Source: Rothia aerolata
GTDB lineage: Bacteria; Actinomycetota; Actinomycetes; Actinomycetales; Micrococcaceae
Assembly: GCF_014635585.1 (NCBI RefSeq)
Contig: NZ_BMDC01000003.1
Span: 186,001-250,000, forward strand
Length of the DNA stretch: 64,000 bases
Direction: 5' to 3'
Shown: one piece after another, positions 1 through 10,811 of the stretch
Layout: each line of letters opens with the position of its first letter
Position numbering within the stretch: position 1 is the first letter of the stretch
Translations under genes and position numbers: made by a program
The notes under the pieces: generated by a model
The model's database searches: none
What the model was told of the DNA's origin: nothing
What the model saw: only the letters and a program-made list of their open reading frames with translations

Positions 1-26
1 CCCTTGACGTCACTATCCAGGCTTAG

Positions 27-1580
27 GTGCTGGAGGTCATGGAGAAGGCCCAGGATGAGACCGGCGCTGCCATCATCATGATTACCCACGATCTCGGCGT
101 GGTGGCGGGTATGGCAGATGACATCATGGTGATGTATGCCGGCAAGCCCGTAGAAAAAGCCCGCGCCGCGGATCTCTACGCGCACCCGGCCCACCCCTAC
201 ACGATTGGCCTGCTCGGCGCCGTCCCGCGCGTAGACCGCAAAGATAAGGTCTCGCTGGTGCCCATCGAGGGTACCCCGCCCAACCTGCTCAACGAGGTCA
301 AGGGTTGCTCCTTCCGCGACCGCTGCCCGGTGGCGAAGTCCGGTGGGGTCTGTTGTAAGGACGACGCCGCTGAGCCGGAGTTGCGCCTCATCGCGGGTGC
401 CGGTGAGGAGCACTATGCTGCCGCAGATATTGCCGAGCAGCTGGTGGAGACCCGCCCTGAAGACCTCTACCCGGTGCCCGAGGTTCCCGAGTCTAAGTAC
501 TCGGCGCTGGAACGCGCCGAGCGCAAGCCGGTGATTGAGGTGAAGAACCTCAAGAAGCACTTCCCGCTGATGAAGGGCGCCCTGGTCAAGCGCCGGGTGG
601 GCACCGTCAAGGCGGTCAACGGCGTGAGCTTCGATATCCGCGAGGGGGAGTGCTTCTCTATCGTGGGCGAATCTGGCTGCGGTAAGACCACCACCCTGCT
701 GGAAATCATGGAGTTCTCCAAGGAGACCGAGGGAGAAATCGTCGTCAACGGTATCTCCACTGCCGACGGTGTTTCTTCCTCAGAACTGACCAAGCTGCGC
801 AAGAACCAGCAGATGGTCTTCCAGGATCCCACCGGCGCCCTTGACCCCCGCTTCACCGTCTTTGAGGTGCTGGCGGAACCCCTGCAAAACCAGGGCTGGA
901 AGAGGGCGGACATCAAGAAGCGGGTGCTTGAACTCATGCGCATTGTGGGTCTGCAACCCGACCACGTGAACCGCTTCCCCAACCAGTTCTCCGGCGGTCA
1001 GCGCCAGCGTATCGGTATTGCCCGCGCCCTGGCGGTCAACCCCAAGCTGGTGGCGCTTGACGAACCGGTTTCGGCTCTCGACGTGTCGGTGCAGGCGGGC
1101 GTGATTAACCTGCTGGAAAAACTGCGGGCCGACCTGGGACTGAGCTACCTGATGGTTGCCCACGACCTTGCGGTGGTACGCCACGCCTCAGACCGGGTGG
1201 CGGTGATGTACCTGGGCCGCGTGGTGGAAATCGGCCATGTGGATGAGGTCTTTGACCGCCCGATTCACCCCTACACCAGGGCGCTACTTTCAGCGATTCC
1301 GGTGCCCGACCCGCAGGTGGAGGCAAACCGCGAGCGCATTATTCTTGAGGGCGACCTGCCGACCCCGCTCAATGCCCCCGAGGGCTGCCCCTTCAGCAAC
1401 CGCTGCCCCATCTTCAAGCTGCTGCCGGAGGAGAAGCAGCAGGTCTGCACCTCTGCCATGCCGCCGGTTACCGAGGTGGACGCCGCCGACCACGGTTACG
1501 CCTGCTACTTCCCCGAAGAGGAAATCGAGGTGACCGAGCACGGGGAGCAGCATGCGGCGTCAGGTTCGGTGGCTGTGTAG
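27..1580 (+). CDS. Oligopeptide ABC transporter ATPase, fused DppD-DppF type; readable 3' part of an interrupted gene
   Basis: This would energise peptide import at the inner face of the membrane. The ORF opens with GTG, but it begins in the middle of an ABC domain: upstream in the same frame the bases from 3 encode LDVTIQA, the D-loop of a first ATPase, then TAG at 24-26, where the family has Gln (CAG). The first ATPase ends with the oligopeptide-transporter C-terminal motif (GCSFRDRCP, about residue 92). A second complete ATPase follows, with Walker A GESGCGKT near 214, signature FSGGQRQR near 321, Walker B and D-loop near 343-352, and a second copy of the C-terminal motif. The gene therefore starts outside the window and is broken by one amber codon. 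The ORF shown may be made as a fragment or not at all. The substrate-binding lipoprotein follows at 1822. Confidence 0.85.
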   Translation: MLEVMEKAQDETGAAIIMITHDLGVVAGMADDIMVMYAGKPVEKARAADLYAHPAHPYTIGLLGAVPRVDRKDKVSLVPIEGTPPNLLNEVKGCSFRDRCPVAKSGGVCCKDDAAEPELRLIAGAGEEHYAAADIAEQLVETRPEDLYPVPEVPESKYSALERAERKPVIEVKNLKKHFPLMKGALVKRRVGTVKAVNGVSFDIREGECFSIVGESGCGKTTTLLEIMEFSKETEGEIVVNGISTADGVSSSELTKLRKNQQMVFQDPTGALDPRFTVFEVLAEPLQNQGWKRADIKKRVLELMRIVGLQPDHVNRFPNQFSGGQRQRIGIARALAVNPKLVALDEPVSALDVSVQAGVINLLEKLRADLGLSYLMVAHDLAVVRHASDRVAVMYLGRVVEIGHVDEVFDRPIHPYTRALLSAIPVPDPQVEANRERIILEGDLPTPLNAPEGCPFSNRCPIFKLLPEEKQQVCTSAMPPVTEVDAADHGYACYFPEEEIEVTEHGEQHAASGSVAV

Positions 1581-1605
1581 AGGATTTATTGAAAAGGATT
1601 GCTTT

Positions 1606-1673
1606 CAGTCTGAGGGGCGGCCAACCTCCCTTAAACGCCAGCCCCGATGCCAGTTGGCCGCCCCTTCAGACTG
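1606..1673 (+). terminator. Long hairpin after the peptide-transporter ATPase gene
   Basis: Arms 1606-1625 and 1653-1673 are inverted copies (CAGTCTGAGGGGCGGCCAAC and its near-complement). They flank a 27-base loop 25 bases after the stop codon. There is no clean T-run, so this is a terminator by position and stem strength rather than a textbook intrinsic one. Confidence 0.6.
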
Positions 1674-1712
1674 TCGCTTTATGCCTTTAAATAAATACCT
1701 ATGATGCAAAAA

Positions 1713-1821
1713 TATGACGTGTCTAACTTGTCATACGCGCTTTCTTGAGATTAGATATAAACACTGAAAATGAGATATAGGTTACACCTATATAAAAATG
1801 TTATTTTGAACGGAGTTTTCT
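1713..1821 (+). promoter_or_regulatory. AT-rich promoter region of the peptide-binding lipoprotein gene
   Basis: The region holds a dyad TATGAC-11-GTCATA (1713-1718, 1730-1735) that could bind a regulator. The AT-rich stretch that follows contains TATAAA-like words, and a ribosome site GAACGGAG lies seven bases before the ATG at 1822. No -35/-10 pair stands out with good spacing, so the start of transcription is not assigned. Confidence 0.3.
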
Positions 1822-3543
1822 ATGTCGAAGAACTTTCTTTTGACCCGCCGTAGTCTTTTCACTGGCTCCGCTGTGCTGGGTGGTCTTGGGCTGCTGACCG
1901 CCTGCGGTGGTGGTAATGAGGCCGGCGGGGCGTCTAATGCTGAATCTGCATCTGCACTGGGCGTGGGTGAGGATATTGCTTCGCTCATTAGCGTGAATCC
2001 TAAGGAGCGCTCTGAGCTGCAGGAGGGCGGCGAGCTCCGTCTGCCCTCCACGCAGCTGGGCCCCGACTTCAATACCAACTCTGCAAGCGGTAACTCCTCC
2101 TACACTGCTGTGATGATTTCGGCCCTCTCTCCGATTACCAACACCGGTCTATGGCACAGCGACTATGAGGGAAACTGGACTCCTAACCCTGACTTCTGTG
2201 AGTCTTTCGAGGAAGAGAAGCAGGGGGATAAGCAGACCCTGGTTATTAAGCTCAACCCCGACGCCAAGTTCAACGACGGTACCCCCATTGATATTGAGGC
2301 TCTCCGCACCACCTGGGAGATTCTTGGCAAGGGTGGCGAACGCGGCTTCAACATTGTTGATGCCGGCCCCCACGAGTACATTGAGTCTATTGAGCAGGAC
2401 GGCGAGAATATTCGGGTCACCATGTCAAAGACCTACTACCCCATCTCCGATATTTTCGGCTCGGGCGTGTTCCACCCGGCCCTCAATGACAAGGAAGTTT
2501 TTAACAACGGCTTCATTGACGATGTTCATAACGAGTGGCAGGCTGGCCCCTTCAAGCTGGAGAAGTGGAACTCTTCAGAAAAGGTCGCAACTCTGGTTCC
2601 CAACGAGAACTGGTGGGGCGAGAAGCCTCTGCTGGAACGCATTACCTTCCGCCAGATGGAGGCATCTGCGGCCCGAGCAGCCTTTAAGAACGGTGAAATC
2701 GACGTCATCGGTGCCTCCACTCTGACCGCTTACAAGGATGTGGAGGGTACGGAAGGCACCGAGGTGCGCCGCGGCCAGCGTCTCTTCTCCGGTGGTTTGA
2801 ATATGTCTTCCTTCCGTCTACCTCTGGAGATGCGTAAGGCTATCTTTGCCGCCGTCGACCGCAAGGCGCTGGCAGATGTTCGTTTCAACGGCCTGAACTG
2901 GACCGAGGAGCTCCCTGGCTCCATGATGCTCATGCCTTTCTCCGAGTACTACGAAGATAACTTCGGTATGGTCACCGAGAATTGGGACGCCGGCCAGATT
3001 TTGGAGGAAGCCGGTTACACCAAGTCCGGTGACTACTACCAGAAAGATGGCAAGAACGCTAAGTTCGCTGTGACCATCTTCGGCGATGACCCCGTTTCGT
3101 CAGCGCTGGCTCAGACTCTGTCACAGCAGATGAAGGACGCCGGTATCGAGTGCACCGTCGACAACCAGCCCGACGCTAACTTTGGTACCGTGGTTGGTAA
3201 TAAGGAGTTTGACCTGACCTTCTCGGGCTACACCGTAGGCTCTGACGCAACCCTGGCTGCTAAGCAGTACTACGACTCTTCCAACAACGATGGTGAGGGC
3301 TCCGGTGAGATTGACCAGATGATTGAGGAGATGGGGGCAATTCAGGACGACGTTGAGCGCAATAAGAAGGCTAACGAGATTGAGCGCAAGCACATGGAGG
3401 AATTTGCCATCATGGGTACCGTCTTCAACACCCCGGACATCTATGTGGCAAAGACCGGTCTGGCAAACTACGGTGTTGGTCTCTTCGGCGACCCCAAGTA
3501 CAACCCGCAGATGTGGTCGAACATCGGCTGGGTAGCTGAGTAA
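1822..3543 (+). CDS. Peptide ABC transporter substrate-binding lipoprotein (family 5, DppA/OppA type)
   Basis: An extracytoplasmic receptor that captures peptides or a similar ligand for the ABC importer encoded just upstream. The 573-residue product has a lipoprotein signal: LLTAC with the acylated cysteine at 28, followed by a Gly-rich linker. Twin arginines at 9-10 (TRRSLF) suggest possible Tat export. The rest fits solute-binding family 5, for example the stretch LVIKLNPDAKFNDGTPID (about residue 135-152) typical of the N-terminal lobe, and the length is normal for the family. It starts at ATG 1822 behind GAACGGAG. The ligand cannot be told from sequence. Because the ATPase gene upstream carries a stop codon, the receptor may lack its cognate motor unless another is used. 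Confidence 0.92.
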   Translation: MSKNFLLTRRSLFTGSAVLGGLGLLTACGGGNEAGGASNAESASALGVGEDIASLISVNPKERSELQEGGELRLPSTQLGPDFNTNSASGNSSYTAVMISALSPITNTGLWHSDYEGNWTPNPDFCESFEEEKQGDKQTLVIKLNPDAKFNDGTPIDIEALRTTWEILGKGGERGFNIVDAGPHEYIESIEQDGENIRVTMSKTYYPISDIFGSGVFHPALNDKEVFNNGFIDDVHNEWQAGPFKLEKWNSSEKVATLVPNENWWGEKPLLERITFRQMEASAARAAFKNGEIDVIGASTLTAYKDVEGTEGTEVRRGQRLFSGGLNMSSFRLPLEMRKAIFAAVDRKALADVRFNGLNWTEELPGSMMLMPFSEYYEDNFGMVTENWDAGQILEEAGYTKSGDYYQKDGKNAKFAVTIFGDDPVSSALAQTLSQQMKDAGIECTVDNQPDANFGTVVGNKEFDLTFSGYTVGSDATLAAKQYYDSSNNDGEGSGEIDQMIEEMGAIQDDVERNKKANEIERKHMEEFAIMGTVFNTPDIYVAKTGLANYGVGLFGDPKYNPQMWSNIGWVAE

Positions 3544-3556
3544 CCCCACCACTCGC

Positions 3557-3620
3557 TGAGTACACATTGAGAGCGCCAGTACACATCTAGATGTGTACTG
3601 GCGCTCTCAATGTGTACTCA
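3557..3620. repeat. 64-bp perfect palindrome between convergent genes
   Basis: The two 32-base arms are exact reverse complements with no loop, centred at 3588/3589. The words AGTACACAT and ATGTGTACT recur within each arm. It lies between the ends of the lipoprotein gene and the dedA gene, so it could terminate both. The central 20 bases GTACACATCTAGATGTGTAC recur in the palindrome at 11803-11864. Confidence 0.9.
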
Positions 3621-3630
3621 ATAAAGGGTG

Positions 3631-4296
3631 TTAGGCCTTCTTGTTCTTGCGGCGTTCCTTGAGAATTTCAAAGACCACCGGCAACACCGAGACCAGCACA
3701 ATCACAATTACGATTGCCTCAACGTTGTTGCGAATGAAGGGAATACTTCCCAAGAAAACCCCGGCAAAGGTGAGAATGAAAACCCAGGAGATTGCACCGG
3801 TGATGTTCCACTTGGCAAAGTCGCGGTAGCGGTAGCTTGCCATACCCGCCGCCAGTGGAACGAAGGTTCGCACAATGGGAACGAAGCGGGCCAGTACCAG
3901 GGCTTTACCGCCGTACTTGGCAAAGAAATTCTGCGCAGCTACAAGGTTAGCGGTGTTCAGAACACGAGCATCAGGCTTGAAGAGCTTACGACCAAACTTG
4001 TGCCCCAGCCAGTAGCCCACCTGGTCTCCCAAGATAGCTGCGATGCAGAGGCAGAGCAGCATCACCCAGAGATTCAGCCCCAGCTGGGTGTGAATCAGCC
4101 CCAGAGTAAAGAGCAGGGAATCGCCCGGCAGGAAAGGGAAAAGCACGCCCGACTCAATAAAAACAATGAGGGAGACAACGCCCAGCGCCCAGGGGCCAGC
4201 GGCTTCAAGAATCTGCTCAATGTCTAGGCCCAACAGCGCTAGCGGGGCATGGGGGGCGTTAGCGGCTAGATTTGCCGCTAGAAGAAGACTGCTCAT
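3631..4296 (-). CDS. DedA-family membrane protein
   Basis: DedA proteins are inner-membrane proteins that act in lipid or undecaprenyl-phosphate flipping and support envelope homeostasis. The sequence shows the family hallmarks: an early hydrophobic segment, FIESGVLFPFLPGDSLLF, then a Gly-rich GDQVGYWLGHKFG, then FFAKYGGKALVLARFVPIVRTF with the conserved arginines, two further membrane segments, and a basic tail RRKNKK. An in-frame ATG at 4311 exists, but I chose 4296 because a GAGAAAG sequence precedes it and nothing precedes the first. It converges on the peptide-binding lipoprotein gene. The transported lipid is not determinable. Confidence 0.88.
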   Translation of the reverse strand: MSSLLLAANLAANAPHAPLALLGLDIEQILEAAGPWALGVVSLIVFIESGVLFPFLPGDSLLFTLGLIHTQLGLNLWVMLLCLCIAAILGDQVGYWLGHKFGRKLFKPDARVLNTANLVAAQNFFAKYGGKALVLARFVPIVRTFVPLAAGMASYRYRDFAKWNITGAISWVFILTFAGVFLGSIPFIRNNVEAIVIVIVLVSVLPVVFEILKERRKNKKA

Positions 4297-4467
4297 AGTG
4301 CACTTTCTCATCTGAAAATATCAGTTTGATTCTACCCTTAGGTTTTCTTAACAAACTGTGCCCTGGCTGTGCAGTTGGCAACTGTTTGCCAAACTGTCAG
4401 AATCGGTTGAATCTGAGTGTATTTTGAGCCTTAAGTTACCTCTTGTGTGGGGGGATAGACTGGTTTC

Positions 4468-6657
<2,190 letters not shown>

Positions 6658-6667
6658 GGGAAGATAT

Positions 6668-7159
6668 ATGGACTTTCCGGAATATACCCGAGCCACTATC
6701 AAAGCCCCGCAGCAGGCGGGGGAGTGGATGGGCCTTGCCCTTGCCCAAGCCCAGCGAGCCCTGGCGAGTGAGGACGTGCCGATCGGCGCCGTCGTCCTCG
6801 ATGAAAGCGGGCAGGTGATCGGCACCGGCTTCAACCGCCGCGAAGCTGATCGTGACCCCACCGCCCATGCCGAGGTGCTGGCCATTCGTCAGGCTGCCGA
6901 GCACCTGGGTAGCTGGCGGCTAGAGAACTGCACCCTGGTGGTGACCTTAGAGCCCTGCCTGATGTGCGCAGGGTCTATTCTGCTGGCGCGGATTCCCCGG
7001 CTCATTTTTGGTGCCTGGGAAGAGAAAACCGGGGCGGTGGGCTCCCTCTACGATGTGCTGCGCGACCGCCGCTACCCCCACTGGGTAGAAGTGTTCTCTG
7101 GCGTGCGGGAGCAGGAGTGCGCGCAGCTGCTCAAGGATTTCTTTAGGGAACAGCGCTAG
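6668..7159 (+). CDS. tadA: tRNA-specific adenosine deaminase TadA
   Basis: Deaminates adenosine 34 to inosine in the anticodon of tRNA-Arg(ACG), as a zinc enzyme in the cytoplasm. The zinc and catalytic residues are visible: HAE (His67, Glu69) and PCLMC (Cys97, Cys100), followed by the RIPRLIFGAWEEKTGAVGSLYD segment typical of TadA. The length of 163 residues is normal. Start ATG 6668 follows GGGGAAGA. It lies 10 bases behind the helicase gene. Confidence 0.93.
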   Translation: MDFPEYTRATIKAPQQAGEWMGLALAQAQRALASEDVPIGAVVLDESGQVIGTGFNRREADRDPTAHAEVLAIRQAAEHLGSWRLENCTLVVTLEPCLMCAGSILLARIPRLIFGAWEEKTGAVGSLYDVLRDRRYPHWVEVFSGVREQECAQLLKDFFREQR

Positions 7160-7233
7160 TCTGACTTAGCCCCGGAGCGTTTTACCTTGTCCCGGGTCAC
7201 ACAGTATTGCCTAAAACTTCACATTCCCTCTAT

Positions 7234-7263
7234 TTGAACTGACCAGTCAGTTTTACTTAGAAT
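7234..7263 (+). promoter_or_regulatory. Promoter with overlapping TetR-type operator for the YhgE operon
   Basis: A -35-like TTGAAC (7234-7239) and a -10-like TAGAAT (7258-7263) are 18 bases apart. The dyad AACTGAC-CA-GTCAGTT (7237-7252) overlaps the -35 and half the spacer. That is where a TetR repressor, such as the one encoded at the end of this operon, would block RNA polymerase. The pairing of regulator and site is inferred. Confidence 0.5.
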
Positions 7264-7323
7264 CAAGTGTACTGTTCCGAAACTAAAAGATTCGGAATCG
7301 GCCACAACGCGAAAGAGGGAAAC

Positions 7324-8043
7324 ATGCTCGTAGTGAGAGACATCTGGGCCTCGGGGCGGCACAATCCGCTTTTTGGCCCCACCAGCTTTGAAGTGGAACC
7401 CGGTGAAGTGCTGATTATCCAGGCAGACAGCCAGCTGGAACGCACCGCTTTATCTCTGACCCTGACCGGGCGTATGAAGCCCTCGGGCGGGTCGGTAACC
7501 TTTGAAGATCCTGAGACCGAGCAGGAGAAAAAGGTCAGCATGAAGTTGCTGCGCAAGAGGTCTGAGCTGATTGATTCACCCAACGTCAACGAACCCGAGA
7601 ACCACATGCGGGTGCGCGACTACGTGTCAGAGATGCTCAGCTACACCATGGGCTCCCTGCGCAGGCCCCGTAGCGCCAAGTGGCTGGCAGAACACGACTT
7701 AGCAGACCTGGATAACCTCTGGAACGAGCAGCTGACCGGCGATCAAAATATTCGTCTGATGAGCGCCCTGGCCTGTAGTTACACCCACGCCGATGTGCTG
7801 GTTTTTGATACTCCCAGCCGCCACCTGAACCACACAGAATTTTGGCTGCCCTACCTGCGGCGACTGGCCGAAGACCCAGACCACCCGCGGATTGTGATTG
7901 CCGTGGTGCCCCATATTTCGAGCAAGTGGCACGGCAAGCGGGCCGTGGTGGGGGATGCCCACCAAGATACTTCACTGAGTGCTAAATCCCAGACCGGAAT
8001 ACTAGAGACCGTTGATGAGACTGTAGAGGAGCGAGCATCATGA
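7324..8043 (+). CDS. Degenerate ABC-ATPase-like partner of a YhgE/Pip protein
   Basis: The fold outline is that of an ABC ATPase: an N-terminal half with a strand around LFGPTSFEVEPGEVLIIQA, a stretch that aligns with Walker B (ADVLVFDTP), and a final strand ending in a switch-like VVPH. However, the P-loop position reads QADSQLERTALSL with no GxxGxGK[ST], there is no LSGGQ signature, and the Walker B glutamate is replaced by Thr. ATP hydrolysis is therefore doubtful. The start is set at ATG 7324 behind GAAAGAGGGAAAC; the ORF extends to 7267 but without a ribosome site. It overlaps the next gene by ATGA (8040-8043), so the two are translationally coupled. Confidence 0.75.
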   Translation: MLVVRDIWASGRHNPLFGPTSFEVEPGEVLIIQADSQLERTALSLTLTGRMKPSGGSVTFEDPETEQEKKVSMKLLRKRSELIDSPNVNEPENHMRVRDYVSEMLSYTMGSLRRPRSAKWLAEHDLADLDNLWNEQLTGDQNIRLMSALACSYTHADVLVFDTPSRHLNHTEFWLPYLRRLAEDPDHPRIVIAVVPHISSKWHGKRAVVGDAHQDTSLSAKSQTGILETVDETVEERAS

Positions 8044-10811
8044 GCGCTTTACGGGTGGCTCTTTCCGAGCTAAAACGCATGTCAGCGGGCATTTTGCCCA
8101 AGCTGGTTCTGATTGCTATGGCGTGTATTCCGCTGCTCTACGGCGGTATTTACCTCTACGCTAACTGGGACCCCTACGGCAATGTAGACGAGGTGAGCGG
8201 TGCCCTGGTGATGCAGGACGCCGGCGCGCAGAACTCTGACGGTGAGCACGTGAACACCGGCCAAGACGTAGCGGATAACCTCAAGGAGTCTGCGGACTTC
8301 GACTGGCACGATGTTGCCACCCGCGATGAGGCCGTTCAAGAGGTTACCGATGGGGACTACGACTTTGCCCTGGTGATTCCTCAGGACTTTTCGGAGAACC
8401 TGCAGTCGGCGGGCTCTTTTAAACCCGATGAGAACGGTAATACCGGTGAAATCGACCCCCGGGCCGCCGGGCTTGAGGTGATTACCAACGATGCCAACAA
8501 CTACATTCTGACCAACATTGTCTCTAAGGCGGGTACCTCGGTACGCGACACCGTGGCGTCTGAGGTGGGCAACGAAACCGCCAACACCCTGCTGGCAAGT
8601 TTTACCGATATTCACAATAACCTGCAGGATGCCTCAGACGGCTCCGCCCAGCTCGCCGACGGTACTGTGCAGCTCAATGACGCTATTGGGCAGGTTAAAG
8701 ACGGCACCGCCGACCTTTCTAACGGTACGGTGACCCTCAAAGACGGCACCGGTCAGCTGGTAGATGGCTCAGACCAGCTGGTGGACGGCCAGCAGCAGCT
8801 TGCCGACGGCTCCTCCCAGCTCTCCGACGGCGCTGATACTTTGGCGGGCGGTGCGTCCGACGCTAATGACGGCGCCCAGCAGCTTTCCGCCGGTGCAGAT
8901 ACGCTGAGCACCAACATGGCAACCGCCGCCGGTGGCGCCGCTGATCTTGCTGACGGCGCTAAGACCCTGCACGACGGCACGGTCAGTCTCAAGGACGGTA
9001 CCGGCCAGCTCTCCGACGGTGCCAACCAACTTGCCGACGGTACCGGCCAGCTCTCCGACGGAGCAAGCCAGCTCGCCGATGGCACCGGCCAGCTCACGGA
9101 CGGCGCCAACCAGCTAGCCGACGGCACCGGCCAGCTCTCCGACGGCGCAACCCGGCTGGCAGAGGGAACCCAAGAGCTCAACACCAAGCTCTCTGAGTCT
9201 GGTCTCAACGATATTTCCTCTGCCCTGACCCAGGTCTGCACCGACCTCTCGGCCGCCGAGAACCAGCCGGGGGCGGCGTCGTCCCTGACCGATCAGGTGA
9301 CCGAGCAGCTCTCTAAAGACCTTAGGGCAAACCTGGCACCGCTGGTGGCAGACGGCACCCTGACCCAGGCACAGGTTGACCAGCTGGCGGGCGATCTCAC
9401 CAGCCAGCAGACCAAGCAGCAGCTGACCGAAACCAACCAGCGGGCCCTGGATCAAATCAGTGGTCAGCTCACCGATTTGGGTAGCTCCTGCGCCACCGAC
9501 GGCACCTCCAAGGTTGCCACCGACATCGACTCGCTGACCGGTGCGGTTGATCAGATCAACACCGGTGCCCAGGATCTCGCCACCGGTGCCTCCGACCTCA
9601 ACACCGGTGCCCAGGATCTAGCAGACGGCGTGGCCGAAGCCAACACCGGTGCCCAGGATCTCGCCACCGGAGCCTCGACCCTCGACGAAAAGATGGGCGA
9701 GCTGGCAGGCGGTGCAGACGACCTCGACAAGGGCGCCACTGACCTGGAATCCGGCGCTGCCGCCCTTGAGACCGGAGCCAACCAGCTAGCCGACGGCACC
9801 AGCCAGCTCTCTGACGGCTCGGCCACCCTGGCAGACGGCGCCGGTGAACTTGCCGACGGCACCAGCCAGCTCTCCAGCGGTTCCTCCTCCCTGGCGGACG
9901 CCGCGGGCCAGCTGGCAGACGGTGAGCAGACCGCCCTGGACGGCCAGAAGCAACTGAACTCCGGCGTGCTCAAGGTCGATGACGGCGCGGGCCAGCTCAA
10001 ATCCGGCGCCTCAGACCTTGACTCCGGTGTGGGCCAGGTACAGGATGGCTCCGCCGACCTTCGGGACGGCGCCGACGAGCTGAACACCGGCCTGCAGGAC
10101 GGCGTCAAGCAGATTCCCTCCCTGTCAGAGGCCGACCAGAACAAGGTAGCCGATACCATGTCTGACCCGGTCAACCTCGACGAGACCTCGCTGGCATCGG
10201 GCTCCAACTACGGTGAGGGCATGGGCCCCTTCTTCATCGTGCTCGCCCTCTGGATTGGTGCGCTGATGCTGGTACAGACCATGCGCCCCTCCAACACCCG
10301 CGCGCTCGCCTCTCAGGCGCCGTCCCTGCGCATCGCGCTGGGCTCCTGGGTGCCCTTTGGTGTGGTCGGCTTCTTGCAGACCGTTCTGCTCTACGCGGTA
10401 GTGCGCTTTGGCCTGGGCTTCCACTTCGAGCACCCGGTGGCGGTCTTCTGGTTCCTCGCCCTGGTCTCCCTCAGCTACACGGCGGTGGTCTGCGGACTAG
10501 TAGTGCTGCTGGAATCGCCGGGTAAGCTGCTGGCTCTGGTGATTCTGATTCTTCAGCTGGTGACCGCAGGCGGTATGATGCCCGTGGAAACCCTGCCCAA
10601 GTCAATCCAGTGGATGCACGACTTCTTCCCCATGGGTTACGCGCTCTCCGGCGTGCGTCGCCTGGCCTACGGCATTGATCTCTCGGCCCTACAGACCGAC
10701 ATCACAGCGCTACTTCTGTGGCTGCTGGTGGGCCTGGGCCTGAGCCTGCTGGGTACCATTAAGAGCCGCACCTGGAACCTGAAAAAACTCAACCCGGAGA
10801 TTACGGTCTAA
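8040..10811 (+). CDS. YhgE/Pip-family membrane protein with a long DG-rich repeat ectodomain
   Basis: Large membrane protein of the phage-infection-protein family. One transmembrane helix lies near residues 18-40. A long extracytoplasmic domain follows, then a C-terminal block of about six helices like an ABC-2 permease (about 735-905). The ectodomain carries two tracts of 7/14-residue repeats of the form (A/S)xQLxDG(A/T) at roughly 200-380 and 505-690, as expected for a long coiled or helical rod, split by a non-repetitive segment with two cysteines. Members are linked to export of toxins or lipids and to phage adsorption; the substrate here is unknown. It is coupled by overlaps to a degenerate ATPase upstream and a TetR regulator downstream. 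Confidence 0.88.
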   Translation: MSALRVALSELKRMSAGILPKLVLIAMACIPLLYGGIYLYANWDPYGNVDEVSGALVMQDAGAQNSDGEHVNTGQDVADNLKESADFDWHDVATRDEAVQEVTDGDYDFALVIPQDFSENLQSAGSFKPDENGNTGEIDPRAAGLEVITNDANNYILTNIVSKAGTSVRDTVASEVGNETANTLLASFTDIHNNLQDASDGSAQLADGTVQLNDAIGQVKDGTADLSNGTVTLKDGTGQLVDGSDQLVDGQQQLADGSSQLSDGADTLAGGASDANDGAQQLSAGADTLSTNMATAAGGAADLADGAKTLHDGTVSLKDGTGQLSDGANQLADGTGQLSDGASQLADGTGQLTDGANQLADGTGQLSDGATRLAEGTQELNTKLSESGLNDISSALTQVCTDLSAAENQPGAASSLTDQVTEQLSKDLRANLAPLVADGTLTQAQVDQLAGDLTSQQTKQQLTETNQRALDQISGQLTDLGSSCATDGTSKVATDIDSLTGAVDQINTGAQDLATGASDLNTGAQDLADGVAEANTGAQDLATGASTLDEKMGELAGGADDLDKGATDLESGAAALETGANQLADGTSQLSDGSATLADGAGELADGTSQLSSGSSSLADAAGQLADGEQTALDGQKQLNSGVLKVDDGAGQLKSGASDLDSGVGQVQDGSADLRDGADELNTGLQDGVKQIPSLSEADQNKVADTMSDPVNLDETSLASGSNYGEGMGPFFIVLALWIGALMLVQTMRPSNTRALASQAPSLRIALGSWVPFGVVGFLQTVLLYAVVRFGLGFHFEHPVAVFWFLALVSLSYTAVVCGLVVLLESPGKLLALVILILQLVTAGGMMPVETLPKSIQWMHDFFPMGYALSGVRRLAYGIDLSALQTDITALLLWLLVGLGLSLLGTIKSRTWNLKKLNPEITV

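Noticed and set aside
3628-4227. Plus-strand ORF of 199 codons opposite dedA
   Set aside because: The DedA motifs lie on the minus strand, and the opposite frame has no ribosome site and poor composition.
8753-10207. Minus-strand ORFs of 86-218 codons rich in WPVPSASW-type repeats
   Set aside because: They are the complement of the DG-rich repeat region of the YhgE-like gene and mirror its period.
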